Shown in pieces: positions 52,756 to 60,768 of a DNA stretch of 64,000 nucleotides (the first letter of the stretch is position 1; each line of letters starts with the position of its first letter). The translations under genes were made by a program, and so were the position numbers. The notes beneath the pieces were generated by a model. That model had not been told where the DNA came from. It was given only the letters and a program-made list of their open reading frames with translations, and ran no database searches. The DNA is taken from assembly GCA_031180665.1 (NCBI GenBank), contig JAPSLP010000007.1, forward strand, positions 124,001 to 188,000, given 5' to 3'. The DNA is from Cupriavidus sp. Lineage in GTDB: Bacteria > Pseudomonadota > Gammaproteobacteria > Burkholderiales > Burkholderiaceae.

Positions 52756-53679
52756 GTGAACCGCGCCACCGACCTGCTGCTGACCGGTCTGGCCCCCGCG
52801 ATCTGGGGCAGCACCTATGTCGTCACGACCAGCCTGCTGCCCCAAGGCTATCCGCTGACGGTGGCGATGCTGCGGGCGCTTCCGGCCGGCCTGCTGCTGC
52901 TTCTGTGGGTGCGCCAATTGCCGCAGCGTGGCTGGTGGCTGCGCGTATTCGTGCTCGGCGCGCTGAACTTCTCGGTGTTTCAGGCGATGCTGTTCGTCGC
53001 CGCCTACCGCCTGCCGGGCGGCGTGGCAGCGACGCTGGGCGCCGTGCAGCCGCTGATCGTGATCCTGTTTTCGAGGCTGCTGCTCGGCAACGCAATCCGG
53101 CCGGTGGCGGTGATCGCCGCGATTGGCGGCATGGCGGGCGTGGCCTTGCTGGTGCTGACGCCGAAGGCGGCGCTGGACGCGACCGGCGTGGCCGCCGGCC
53201 TGCTTGGCGCCGCCTCGATGGCGCTCGGCACGGTGCTGACGCGCCGCTGGCAGCCGCCCGTGTCCGCACTGACCTTTACCGCATGGCAACTGGTGGCGGG
53301 CGGCATCCTGCTGCTGCCGGTCGCACTGTGGCATGAACCGCCGCTTGGCCCGCTGACGCAGGCCAATGTGTTGGGCTTTCTCTATCTGGGATGGATCGGC
53401 GCCGCGCTGACCTATGTGCTGTGGTTTCGCGGCATCGCGCGGCTGGATCCGCCGGTGGTGGCGTCGCTGGGCTTTCTGAGCCCGCTCAGCGCCGTGCTGT
53501 TGGGATGGGGCTTGCTGGATCAGTGGCTCAGCGCGCCGCAACTGGCGGGCATGGTGCTGGTGCTGGCCAGCATGTGGTTGAGCCAACGCGCTGCGGCGGT
53601 CCGGACGGCGACGCCACCGCCACGGCGCTCGCCCTCCGCGGCCTCAGCGGCCTCCACGCCCGAATCGCCGCGCGTCTGA
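52756..53679 (+). CDS. DMT (EamA) family transporter, YedA/PecM-like
   Basis: This 307-residue protein has ten predicted helices. The N-terminal block LLLTGLAPAIWGSTYVVTTSLLPQGYPLTVAMLRALPAGLLLLL (ends given) is typical of PecM-like exporters. The second EamA half contains FLYLGWIGAALTYVLWFRGIARLDPPVVASLGFLSPLSAVLLGW. I chose the GTG at 52756 because GAGGCAG lies five bases upstream, overlapping the nitroreductase stop. The two genes are therefore translationally close. The low-complexity tail is rich in Ala, Ser and Pro. It may export a product handled by the nitroreductase. Confidence 0.9.
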   Translation: MNRATDLLLTGLAPAIWGSTYVVTTSLLPQGYPLTVAMLRALPAGLLLLLWVRQLPQRGWWLRVFVLGALNFSVFQAMLFVAAYRLPGGVAATLGAVQPLIVILFSRLLLGNAIRPVAVIAAIGGMAGVALLVLTPKAALDATGVAAGLLGAASMALGTVLTRRWQPPVSALTFTAWQLVAGGILLLPVALWHEPPLGPLTQANVLGFLYLGWIGAALTYVLWFRGIARLDPPVVASLGFLSPLSAVLLGWGLLDQWLSAPQLAGMVLVLASMWLSQRAAAVRTATPPPRRSPSAASAASTPESPRV

Positions 53680-53684
53680 CACCG

Positions 53685-53855
53685 TTATGACGGGTCCTTG
53701 GTACGGGTACGCGACACCGCACCCATGATGCCGAGGCCCAGCACGATCACACAGGCGATGGCGACGTAGGTCTCCGGCACGCCGGCCGTGATCAGGCCCC
53801 ATGCGATGCCGCCCACGAGGATCAACAGTCCAATCAGGAATAGTGCAAACGACAT
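53685..53855 (-). CDS. Small two-helix membrane protein
   Basis: This 56-residue protein consists of two hydrophobic segments (FALFLIGLLILVGGIAWGLITAG and YVAIACVIVLGLGIMGAV) with a short polar tail, RTRTKDPS. CAGGAG lies seven bases upstream of the ATG at 53855, which supports it as a real gene. No family function is assigned. It is convergent with the DMT gene and divergent from the DUF72 gene. Confidence 0.7.
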   Translation of the reverse strand: MSFALFLIGLLILVGGIAWGLITAGVPETYVAIACVIVLGLGIMGAVSRTRTKDPS

Positions 53856-54098
53856 AACCCAGCTCCTGGCAATTGCCGCGATCGGCTGCGGCTTAAGTGC
53901 AATGTAGGGGCCATGCCGCGCCACAGGGATCGGTGCGCAACGGAGACTGGCGTAGGCCGGTTCCTACGCGCGCGGTGGATGTCGCGGCACCTGCTATTTG
54001 CGGGCGTTCGCCTATGATCGTCCATATCGATCCTTCGTCGCCTGGCAAAAGCCATCGCCACGAGGCAAGGCGAATGGCTCTCTCGCCGGCGCAATCCG

Positions 54099-54989
54099 AT
54101 GACAATTCGAATCGGCATTTCGGGGTGGCGCTACGAGGGTTGGCGTGGCGTCTTCTATCCAAAAGGACTGGCCCAGGCGCGCGAACTCGAATTCGCCGCA
54201 CGCGCCGTCGACACCATCGAGATCAACGGCTCGCATTATTCGCTGCAGACCATCGGCAGCTACCGCGCGTGGTACGAGGCCACACCACCGGGCTTTGTCT
54301 TCGCCGTCAAGGGGCCGCGCTATCTGACCCACATGCTGCGTTTCCGCGACGAAAAGGCCCAGCCCGCCATGGCGAATTTCTTTGCCTCCGGGGTGCTGGC
54401 GTTGCAGGAAAAGCTCGGCCCCTTCCTGTGGCAATTCCCGCCGAATTTCAGCTTCAAGTCCGAACGGCTGGAGCGTTTTCTCGCGATGCTGCCTCGCACC
54501 ACCGACGAGGCCGCGAGATTGGCCCGCCAGCACGATGGCCGCGTCAAGCAGCCCTGGTTCGAGCCGACGCGCAAACGTCGCCTGCGGCATGCCATCGAGA
54601 TCCGCCACGCCAGCTTCTGTACGCCGGAATTCCCAGCGCTGCTGCGCCGGCATCGTGTCGCGCTGGTGGTCTCCGATGCGGTGGCCGACTGGCCCTACGT
54701 CGAGGACGTGACCGCCGATTTCGTCTATCTGCGGCTGCACGGCACGGAAACGCTGTATGGCGGCTCCTATTCGGATCCCGCGCTCGATCGCTGGGCCGAT
54801 CGCTTGCGCGCATGGGGCGCCGGCGGCGAGCCGGACGACGCCAGGCGCATTTCGCCGGTCAAGGCACGCAAGGCGGCCCGGCGCGATGTCTACTGCTATT
54901 TCGATAACGACCAGAAGGTCAAAGCGCCATTCGATGCGCAACGGCTGATGGAGCGCCTTTCACCGGATCGGCATCGCGCGCAAGGCTAG
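54099..54989 (+). CDS. DUF72 domain-containing protein, YecE-like
   Basis: This 296-residue protein has a TIM-barrel-like fold of the DUF72 family: IRIGISGWRYEGWRGVFYPKGLAQARELEFAARAVDTIEINGSHYSLQ (ends given), FVFAVKGPRYLTHMLRF, GPFLWQFPPNF, and the C-terminal RRDVYCYFDNDQKVKAPFDA. The biochemical role is unknown; conserved Trp and acidic residues line the barrel. The 3' end overlaps the convergent lyase gene by 4 bases. It has no apparent link with its neighbours. Confidence 0.92.
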   Translation: MTIRIGISGWRYEGWRGVFYPKGLAQARELEFAARAVDTIEINGSHYSLQTIGSYRAWYEATPPGFVFAVKGPRYLTHMLRFRDEKAQPAMANFFASGVLALQEKLGPFLWQFPPNFSFKSERLERFLAMLPRTTDEAARLARQHDGRVKQPWFEPTRKRRLRHAIEIRHASFCTPEFPALLRRHRVALVVSDAVADWPYVEDVTADFVYLRLHGTETLYGGSYSDPALDRWADRLRAWGAGGEPDDARRISPVKARKAARRDVYCYFDNDQKVKAPFDAQRLMERLSPDRHRAQG

Positions 54990-56488
54990 TTGGGCGCCTT
55001 GGCCAGCCTGCTGAAATCCCGATCCAGCCGCGCCAGCGATGCATCGATCCGGCCGCGTTTTTCCTTGACCCAGGCATCCTGCTGCGCCAGCGACTGTTTC
55101 GCCGCCTTCAGCATCCGTTCCATCTCTGCGGGCTGCGGCCCGCCGACGGTGGCGCGATGGCGGACGATCGCCACCGGATCGAGCGTGGCGCGAAATTCCG
55201 CTTCGCTCATCGGTAACTGCGCCGGCCCCTGCCCCTTGACCGCGTCCGCATAAATGCGCTGCGCCTGCGCATAGGGAAATTCGCTGGGCCGGATATTGTT
55301 CGCTTTTGCGTAATCGACCACTTCCGATGCGAAGTGATGGCCCACGCGGAATGGCAGCTTGTATTTGCGCATCAGCACGTCGGCCAGCTCCTGCGATGCG
55401 GTCCAGTCGCTGTTCAGCTCCTCCAGCGCGCGCTCGGGGCTGATCACCAGCGCGTTCAGGATCTTGTCCCAGCCCTGCAGCACGCGAATCGCACTGTGCA
55501 CCATTTCGCTGTTGGGCTTGACCTCCTTGGCGTCGCCCATGCCCGGCGTGATGTTGTGCGCCTGAATCACCGGCCCCATCGCCAGCGTGACCGCGGTCGA
55601 GGCATGCCGGCGTGTGGTGTTCAGCAAGCCGGGATTTCGCTTCTGCGGCATCGCGCTGGAGACATAGGTATTGCTGCCGCCCTCCTGCAACAGCATCCAC
55701 GGACGCGATTGCGCATACTGCGTCATCACATCCTCGATGAAGTTCCCCGCATGCAGCGCAATGCTGGTGACGATCGCACCGACCTCCACCGGCTGTTCGG
55801 TCGAGGAAATCTGGGCGGCATCGTAGGCGTTATCGACGATCGCCGAAAAGCCAAGATAGTCGGCCATTCGCGCGCGATTCAGCGGCCAGCTGGTGCCATT
55901 CAATACCGTCGTTCCCATCGGCGAACGATCGATGCGCCCATAGGCCTCGCGAATCCGCTGCGCGTCGCGCTCCAGGCCGGCTGCATGGCCGAGCAGATAG
56001 TGGCCAAGGCTATTCGGTTGCGCCGCCACGCCATTGGTGTAATTCGGCACGATGGTATTGGCGTGCTTCTCCGCCAGCGACACCAGCGAACGGCTGGTCT
56101 TGTTCAACTGGTCGGCCAGGCTCAGCAGATTGTCCCGCAGGATCGCGGCGCGGTAGGTCGCATGCATGTCCTGGCTGGACCGCCCGGCATGCAGCAGGGT
56201 TACCTCGACGCCCGCGGCCTGGATCAGCAATGGCTCGAAGGTGATGACGGTCGAGGGACGCTTGCCGCCCGGCCGATTGCCGTCTTCCAGCACCTTGGCG
56301 ATGCCCGACGCGATGCGCGGCGCGAGCGACTTGTCCAATAGCCCTTCGTCCGTATTGATCACGGCGGTGGCCTTGTTGATTTCGCCGAGCCAATAGAACT
56401 CGTCGCGATTCACTGCGGATTGGGCAAAGGCGGGAACGGCGTGGGCGGAAATCGCCAGGGCGAGAATGCCAATTCGGGTTTTCAACAC
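54986..56488 (-). CDS. Exported lyase of the fumarase/aspartase (argininosuccinate lyase-like) superfamily
   Basis: This 500-residue protein has the superfamily signature SSAMPQKRNPGLL (about residues 276-288) as well as TYRAAILRDNLLSLADQLN and GTTVLNGTSWPLNRARMADYLGF, which resemble argininosuccinate lyase. Unusually, it begins with a clear Sec signal peptide: basic MLKTR, hydrophobic core IGILALAISAHAVPA and cleavage site AFA-QS. Enzymes of this superfamily are normally cytoplasmic. The predicted periplasmic location points to an external substrate, perhaps an amino-acid adduct of fumarate or a polyamino carboxylate. It is divergent from an AraC regulator that may control it. Confidence 0.88.
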   Translation of the reverse strand: MLKTRIGILALAISAHAVPAFAQSAVNRDEFYWLGEINKATAVINTDEGLLDKSLAPRIASGIAKVLEDGNRPGGKRPSTVITFEPLLIQAAGVEVTLLHAGRSSQDMHATYRAAILRDNLLSLADQLNKTSRSLVSLAEKHANTIVPNYTNGVAAQPNSLGHYLLGHAAGLERDAQRIREAYGRIDRSPMGTTVLNGTSWPLNRARMADYLGFSAIVDNAYDAAQISSTEQPVEVGAIVTSIALHAGNFIEDVMTQYAQSRPWMLLQEGGSNTYVSSAMPQKRNPGLLNTTRRHASTAVTLAMGPVIQAHNITPGMGDAKEVKPNSEMVHSAIRVLQGWDKILNALVISPERALEELNSDWTASQELADVLMRKYKLPFRVGHHFASEVVDYAKANNIRPSEFPYAQAQRIYADAVKGQGPAQLPMSEAEFRATLDPVAIVRHRATVGGPQPAEMERMLKAAKQSLAQQDAWVKEKRGRIDASLARLDRDFSRLAKAPN

Positions 56489-56633
56489 GGCTGGTTCGCT
56501 TGTCTCGTTATTCGGTTGTTGTCGGGCGACGCCGGGGCAAGAGGCGCCACGGGATTACAGCCGATTGCGGACGCAGGCGCAAGGCCATACATTCGGCAGA
56601 CAATGACAGTCTCCCTCCCCAAAAAACGGCCCA

Positions 56634-57476
56634 ATGCCGGCCCTGCCCACCATGACAAGACGTCGTGCTGAAAGCCCCGATTGGGTGCATCGCGCCGAAC
56701 CGGCGCAGGGTATCGAACGCATCGAGGCGTTCTTCAGCGGCAACGCCTATGCGATGCACCGGCACGATACCTATGCCATCGGCCGCACGCTGGCCGGCGT
56801 GCAATGCTTCCAGTATCGGCGCAGCCTGCGCGCGAGCGTGCCGGGCAAGACCATCGTGCTGCATCCGGACGAGGCGCACGACGGACAGGCGGGTACCGAT
56901 GAGGGCTTTCGCTATCGGATGATCTACGTCGAGCCGGCCGTCTTTCAGGCGGCGCTCGGCGGCAAGGCGCTGCCTTTCATCGAGGGCGGCATCACCGATG
57001 ACCCGCGATTGTTCGCGGCGACCGAAGCGTTGCTGCAGCGGCCGGAGATCCTGCTCGATCCGCTCGAACGGGACGATGGCATGGTCGAGCTTGCCCTCGC
57101 GCTCGACGCCGCTTCCGGCGCCAGACCGCTGCGGCCGTCCTGCGATTTCCGGGCGGCGCAGCTTGCGCGCGACTATCTGCATGCCGCTTCGCATCGCCCC
57201 GTCACGCTGGAAGAGCTCGCCGTCGCCTGCGGCCGGGACCGCTGGAGCCTGTCGCGCGACTTCCGCACGTTCTACGGCACCAGCCCTTACCACTACCTGA
57301 CGATGCGCCGATTGGAGGCGGCACGCCGGCTGATGCAGCACGGTGTTGCGTTAGCCGACAGCGCCGTGGCAGCCGGCTTTGCGGACCAGAGCCACATGAC
57401 GCGGCACTTCACCAAGGCTTACGGCATTCCGCCGGCCAGGTGGCTGCGCATGGTCCAGTCCGCCGACGGCCGCTGA
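56634..57476 (+). CDS. AraC family transcriptional regulator
   Basis: This 280-residue regulator has a cupin-like sensor (AMHRHDTYAIGRTLAGVQCFQYRRSLRASVPGKTIVLHPDEAHDG, ends given) and a C-terminal HTH pair (LEELAVACGRDRWSLSRDFRTFYGTSPYHYLTMRRLEAARRLMQHG, LADSAVAAGFADQSHMTRHFTKAYGIPPARWLRM). It is divergent from the exported lyase gene across 145 bases, and so is its likely regulator. The cupin gene follows in the same direction after 79 bases. A start two codons further in (MTRRRAE) is possible. Confidence 0.9.
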   Translation: MPALPTMTRRRAESPDWVHRAEPAQGIERIEAFFSGNAYAMHRHDTYAIGRTLAGVQCFQYRRSLRASVPGKTIVLHPDEAHDGQAGTDEGFRYRMIYVEPAVFQAALGGKALPFIEGGITDDPRLFAATEALLQRPEILLDPLERDDGMVELALALDAASGARPLRPSCDFRAAQLARDYLHAASHRPVTLEELAVACGRDRWSLSRDFRTFYGTSPYHYLTMRRLEAARRLMQHGVALADSAVAAGFADQSHMTRHFTKAYGIPPARWLRMVQSADGR

Positions 57477-57527
57477 TTTCCGCTCGCACAATCGTTCAAG
57501 ACGCCGCATCCGCGTCCACATTACGCT

Positions 57528-57553
57528 GTTCTCTCCCCATTCACGGAGAGAAC
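57528..57553 (+). promoter_or_regulatory. Hairpin sequestering the ribosome binding site of the cupin gene
   Basis: GTTCTCTCC (57528-57536) and GGAGAGAAC (57545-57553) pair perfectly over nine bases around the loop CCATTCAC. GGAGAG is the only Shine-Dalgarno for the ATG at 57556, so in the folded RNA it would be hidden. It could alternatively be a protein-binding dyad in DNA. Confidence 0.65.
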
Positions 57554-57555
57554 CC

Positions 57556-57957
57556 ATGCAAGCCACCCCATCATCGGCCCCGGCTTCCCGCGGCCAGGGC
57601 GTCGTGATCGACCTGATCGGAAAGATCAGCCAGATCGACGGCCACTGGCAGCCCCGCGTCGTCGCCGAAATGAATGACTACCAATTCAAGGTGGTCAAGC
57701 TCAAGGGCGATTTCATCTGGCATACGCACGCCGATACCGACGAGACCTTCATCGTGCTCGACGGCGAATTGCAGATCGATCTTCGCGATGGCGCGATCGT
57801 TCTCCGCGCCGGCCAGATGGCGGTCGTGCCCAGGGGCGTGGAACACAAGCCCTTTGCCGCCGAAGAAGTGAAATTGCTGCTGATCGAGCCGCGCGGCGTG
57901 CGCAATACCGGTGAAGAAGGGGGCGAACGGACCGTGCAGAACGATATCTGGGTCTGA
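57556..57957 (+). CDS. Cupin domain-containing protein
   Basis: This 133-residue single-domain cupin has motif 1 [23 protein letters not shown], giving metal ligands His, His and Glu, and motif 2 [16 protein letters not shown] with the last His. It is probably a small metal-binding enzyme or sensor such as a mannose isomerase-like or dioxygenase-like cupin. The start has GGAGAG five bases upstream inside a hairpin. It lies downstream of the AraC gene and upstream of the Rrf2 gene on the same strand. The substrate is unknown. Confidence 0.9.
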   Translation: MQATPSSAPASRGQGVVIDLIGKISQIDGHWQPRVVAEMNDYQFKVVKLKGDFIWHTHADTDETFIVLDGELQIDLRDGAIVLRAGQMAVVPRGVEHKPFAAEEVKLLLIEPRGVRNTGEEGGERTVQNDIWV

Positions 57958-58018
57958 GGCGCCGCGATCGCGGCCATCGCGCCCTCGGGACCCTTTGCGG
58001 GCTTCGCCCACCTTTACC

Positions 58019-58059
58019 TTGACATTCGGCGGTTCATGTAACACCATAAGTTCCATGAA
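58019..58059 (+). promoter_or_regulatory. Rrf2 promoter with operator dyad overlapping the start codon
   Basis: A perfect -35 TTGACA (58019-58024) is followed after 17 bases by CACCAT, a weak -10. That would start the RNA at about the ATG (58055). Across this region TTCATGTAAC (58033-58042) and GTTCCATGAA (58050-58059) form a 10-bp inverted repeat with one mismatch and a 7-base spacer. Bound Rrf2 dimer would cover the -10 and start codon, consistent with autorepression of a leaderless mRNA. Confidence 0.68.
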
Positions 58060-58519
58060 ACGCGATAGCAGACTGTCAGGCGTGCTCCACGTCCTGTTGC
58101 ACATGGCCGAGCACGATGGCCCGGTCACCTCCGAGGTCCTCGCCAAGGCGATGGAAACCAATCCCGTGGTCATCCGCCGCGTCATGGCCGGACTGCGCGA
58201 GCAAGGCTACGTCCGCTCGGAAAAGGGCCATGGCGGCGGCTGGACGCTGGCCTGCGACCTGTCCCGGGTCACGCTGCGCGACGTCTACACCGCGCTTGGC
58301 TGCCCCTCGCTGCTTGCGATCGGCAACCGGACGGAATCGCCCGGCTGCCTGGTCGAGCAGGCCGTCAATGCCGCGCTCGACCAGGCGTTCAACGACGCGG
58401 AAGCGCTGTTGCTGGCCCGGCTGGGCGAGGTCACGCTGGCCATGCTCAGCGCCGATTTCCACAAACGGATGGTGGCCCGCGGCGGCCGTCACGATCTGGA
58501 GCACGTTCATGCGGTATGA
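58055..58519 (+). CDS. Rrf2 family transcriptional regulator
   Basis: This 154-residue winged-helix regulator has [63 protein letters not shown] (ends given), the usual Rrf2 DNA-binding region with the GHGGGW wing. Only two Cys are present, in LGCPSLLAI and SPGCLVEQ, so a three-Cys IscR-type cluster site is not apparent. A redox-sensing thiol pair or another ligand is possible. I chose the ATG at 58055; the frame is open upstream but lacks similarity. It overlaps the following flavoprotein gene by 11 bases. Confidence 0.9.
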   Translation: MKRDSRLSGVLHVLLHMAEHDGPVTSEVLAKAMETNPVVIRRVMAGLREQGYVRSEKGHGGGWTLACDLSRVTLRDVYTALGCPSLLAIGNRTESPGCLVEQAVNAALDQAFNDAEALLLARLGEVTLAMLSADFHKRMVARGGRHDLEHVHAV

Positions 58520-59411
58520 CGCCATCGTCATCGGCGGAAGTTTCGCCGGTCTGTCGGCAGCCACCTATATCGCGCGGGCAAGGCGCTCGGTCTGCATCAT
58601 CGACGCGGGCGCCCCGCGCAATCGCTTTGCCACCCATTCGCACGGGTTCCTGGCGCAGGACGGCAGCAATCCCGCCGCCATGCTTGCGACCGCGCGAGAG
58701 CAGGTCGCGGCCTATCAGACCACGACGTTTATCGAAGGCAAGGCCATCGGCGCCTCGGGAGAATCGGGCGCCTTCTCGGTAAGCCTCGAGAACGGTGAGG
58801 TCGTGGAAGCCGCCAGGCTGGTGCTCGCGTACGGCATCTCGGACGAACTGCCCGACCTGCCGGGTCTGAAGGAACGCTGGGGCAAGTCCGTGATTCACTG
58901 CCCGTACTGCCATGGATTCGAATTCAGCGATCAACGCCTGGGCGTGCTGAGCATGTCACCGATGTCGGTCCATCAGGCCATGCTGATTGCCGAATGGGGA
59001 CCGACGACGCTCTTTCTGAATGGTGAAGCCCCCGTCGACGAATCTGCGCTGGCGGACTTGCGCAAGCGTGGGGTCGCGATCGAAGCAGCGCCGATCAAGG
59101 CATTGCATGGCGAGGGCGCCGCGCTATCGGCAATCGAGTTTGCCGATGGCCGGACCACCGCGGTCGATGCCCTCTATCTGGCCGTCCGCAACCGCCAGAA
59201 CAGCGACATTGCACAGCAGCTGGGCTGCGAAATGGAAGACATGCCGTTCGGCTCGATCATCCGCACCGATGCCCAGAAAAACACCACGGTGTCCGGCGTC
59301 TACGCCGCGGGCGATATCGCGCGCGGCATGCAAAGCGCGACGTTCGCCAGTGCCGATGGGGTGATGGCCGGCGTGGCGGCGCATCAATCGATGGTGTTTG
59401 GGGCGCGATAA
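58509..59411 (+). CDS. Thioredoxin reductase-like NAD(P)/FAD-dependent oxidoreductase
   Basis: This 300-residue flavoprotein opens [32 protein letters not shown], the FAD Rossmann motif. It has the redox disulfide [10 protein letters not shown] at Cys 131 and 134, the thioredoxin reductase position, and the C-terminal [22 protein letters not shown] that binds FAD. The NAD(P)-binding glycine motif is weak: the region is [21 protein letters not shown] instead of GxGxxG. Pyridine nucleotide use is therefore uncertain. The gene is translationally coupled with rrf2, which probably regulates it. The partner protein is unknown. Confidence 0.9.
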   Translation: MRYDAIVIGGSFAGLSAATYIARARRSVCIIDAGAPRNRFATHSHGFLAQDGSNPAAMLATAREQVAAYQTTTFIEGKAIGASGESGAFSVSLENGEVVEAARLVLAYGISDELPDLPGLKERWGKSVIHCPYCHGFEFSDQRLGVLSMSPMSVHQAMLIAEWGPTTLFLNGEAPVDESALADLRKRGVAIEAAPIKALHGEGAALSAIEFADGRTTAVDALYLAVRNRQNSDIAQQLGCEMEDMPFGSIIRTDAQKNTTVSGVYAAGDIARGMQSATFASADGVMAGVAAHQSMVFGAR

Positions 59412-59444
59412 AGCGATTCGCGAAGTTGGCGGCTGCGAGGCGGG

Positions 59445-59807
59445 CTAGCACCCGCCGTAGTTCTTCCGACCGCTAGCGGTAATCGTATAGGTGCCACCTC
59501 GCGGCCCGCGATAGCAGGTGGGGCCGGTGGACGAGCCTTGCCTTGCCATGAAGGCATTCGCCGATGGTTGGGCCCTGGCGCCAGGTGCTGGCGCTGCGCG
59601 GACGCCGGCATGCCCGCTTCCTCTGTGGCAGTGGTACTCGCCTGTTTTCCGGTTCGTGTGACAACCCTCGGCGTTCAGTCCGCCTCCATGGGCACTCGCC
59701 GCACCAGTGAACAAAAAGAAAATGGCTCCCGCCCCCCACTGCAGGATCGTCGCTCCAACATCGCGTCCACCGATGTGAAACGCCGAAACAGCGCTGAACA
59801 CACGCAT
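59445..59807 (-). CDS. Small secreted protein with Cys-His (CHxNRKTGxYHCH) motif
   Basis: This 120-residue product has an N-terminal hydrophobic segment ending AASA-HGGG, a probable signal peptide. After it comes GCHTNRKTGEYHCHRG, a Cys-His motif found in small exported proteins and beside nuclease domains. The C-terminal segment GPTCYRGPRGGTYTITASGRKNYGGC resembles a short basic adaptor-like domain. The ATG at 59807 was chosen; a TTG six codons upstream with GAGGA before it is an alternative. No nuclease domain is present. The function is unknown. The gene lies in a lower-GC, gene-poor stretch. Confidence 0.68.
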   Translation of the reverse strand: MRVFSAVSAFHIGGRDVGATILQWGAGAIFFLFTGAASAHGGGLNAEGCHTNRKTGEYHCHRGSGHAGVRAAPAPGARAQPSANAFMARQGSSTGPTCYRGPRGGTYTITASGRKNYGGC

Positions 59808-59984
59808 GCGACCCACCCGTTCCAATCGTTATCGTCCTCACGTGGCGCGATGCCAACACGAACACGTCCGATTGTCGGATGCCGGCTCGAATCTCGCCAT
59901 ACCGCCAAAGGGGGAAACGCCTCAGGGCTGCAACGGGCCGCGTGCCAGAACGCTACGGTCGCTTGCAAAGCTGAGCAAGCAGGA

Positions 59985-60167
59985 TCAATCGCCTGACTTC
60001 TCCGGCGGGACCGCCTTCCCCAGCAATTTGCCAAGCAGTCCGGTCTTGGCAGCCGCCGCGCCGCGGCGGTCGGTCTTGGGCGCCGGGCCGCCGCGCTTGG
60101 CGCCGGCCTGTTTCATGCTGTTGGCGATCTTCAGGCCTTTGTTCTTTTCGAGGTCGGTTTTCTTCAC
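59985..60167 (-). CDS. Small basic hypothetical protein
   Basis: This 60-residue product begins MKKTDLEKNKGLKIANSMKQAG from a GTG at 60167. It is strongly basic and Ala/Gly-rich (KTGLLGKLLGKAVPPEKSGD at the end) and could bind nucleic acid. Short proteins with the KKTDLEKNKGLKI opening occur in Burkholderiales. I know no function. The frame extends upstream through a Gly-Pro repeat that looks non-coding. The Shine-Dalgarno is weak. Confidence 0.5.
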   Translation of the reverse strand: MKKTDLEKNKGLKIANSMKQAGAKRGGPAPKTDRRGAAAAKTGLLGKLLGKAVPPEKSGD

Positions 60168-60260
60168 GGGGTCATCTCGGTAGTCGAGGCCGGCATTGTA
60201 CGCAGGTGAACGGCGGATGTCCCGCCGGCGGCTGCCGGGTCGCCGGGCCCTCGCGATGGG

Positions 60261-60305
60261 CCCACCCGGCCCACCCGGCCCACCCGGCCCACCCGGCCCA
60301 CCCGG
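60261..60305. repeat. 9-bp tandem repeat (CCCACCCGG, 5 copies)
   Basis: Five perfect CCCACCCGG copies lie between the small basic gene and the GFA gene, in what appears to be non-coding DNA. It is a pure short minisatellite, likely variable between strains. Confidence 0.9.
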
Positions 60306-60312
60306 CAAGAAG

Positions 60313-60705
60313 TCAGTGCGGCGCCTTGTCGAACGACCGCGTCGAGTCCGTGTCCAGCAACCAATCGGCCTGCTCGGACACCCAGATATGCGCGGCCGGA
60401 CGTTGGCCCGGATCTTCATCCAGCGTCGCCACACGGATGATGACCTGATCCTGATGCACCCATTCGGCCATCAGCTGGCTGCCGCATTGCTTACAGAAGT
60501 GGCGCAGCTTGCCGGGCGACGATTCGAACGAGCCCAGCGACGCCTTTCCCTTCAGCCACTGGAAATTGGACCGATCTACCCGCGCCGTCGTGGCATAGGA
60601 AGCGGCATGCGCCTTGCGGCATTTGCGGCAATGGCAGTGGACGATCTGACCGGCGAGAGCGCGGGCCTCGTATTCGATTTCGCCGCAGAGGCAGCTTCCT
60701 TTCAT
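60313..60705 (-). CDS. GFA family zinc protein (glutathione-dependent formaldehyde-activating enzyme-like)
   Basis: This 130-residue protein of the GFA/CENP-V fold has the full set of zinc motifs: GSCLCGEIEYEA near the start, IVHCHCRKCRKAHAA near residue 25 and HFCKQCGSQLMAE near residue 70. Founding members catalyse S-hydroxymethylglutathione formation, but most have unknown roles. I chose the ATG at 60705 because AGGAGCGAG lies just upstream. The gene is close to a decayed peptidase gene with which it shares no obvious function. Confidence 0.92.
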   Translation of the reverse strand: MKGSCLCGEIEYEARALAGQIVHCHCRKCRKAHAASYATTARVDRSNFQWLKGKASLGSFESSPGKLRHFCKQCGSQLMAEWVHQDQVIIRVATLDEDPGQRPAAHIWVSEQADWLLDTDSTRSFDKAPH

Positions 60706-60768
60706 GTCTCGCTCCTGTTCCAGCCGCCCATGGCATTTCAACGAAGCCGTCGGCAATCTGTCCGCTGA

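Noticed and set aside
59538..59996. A 152-codon + strand frame across the secreted Cys-His protein gene
   Set aside because: No domain, no ribosome site, and it is antisense to a gene with a recognisable motif and signal peptide.
60261..60305. Possible CRISPR-like array
   Set aside because: The repeats are contiguous 9-mers with no spacers and no cas genes nearby.
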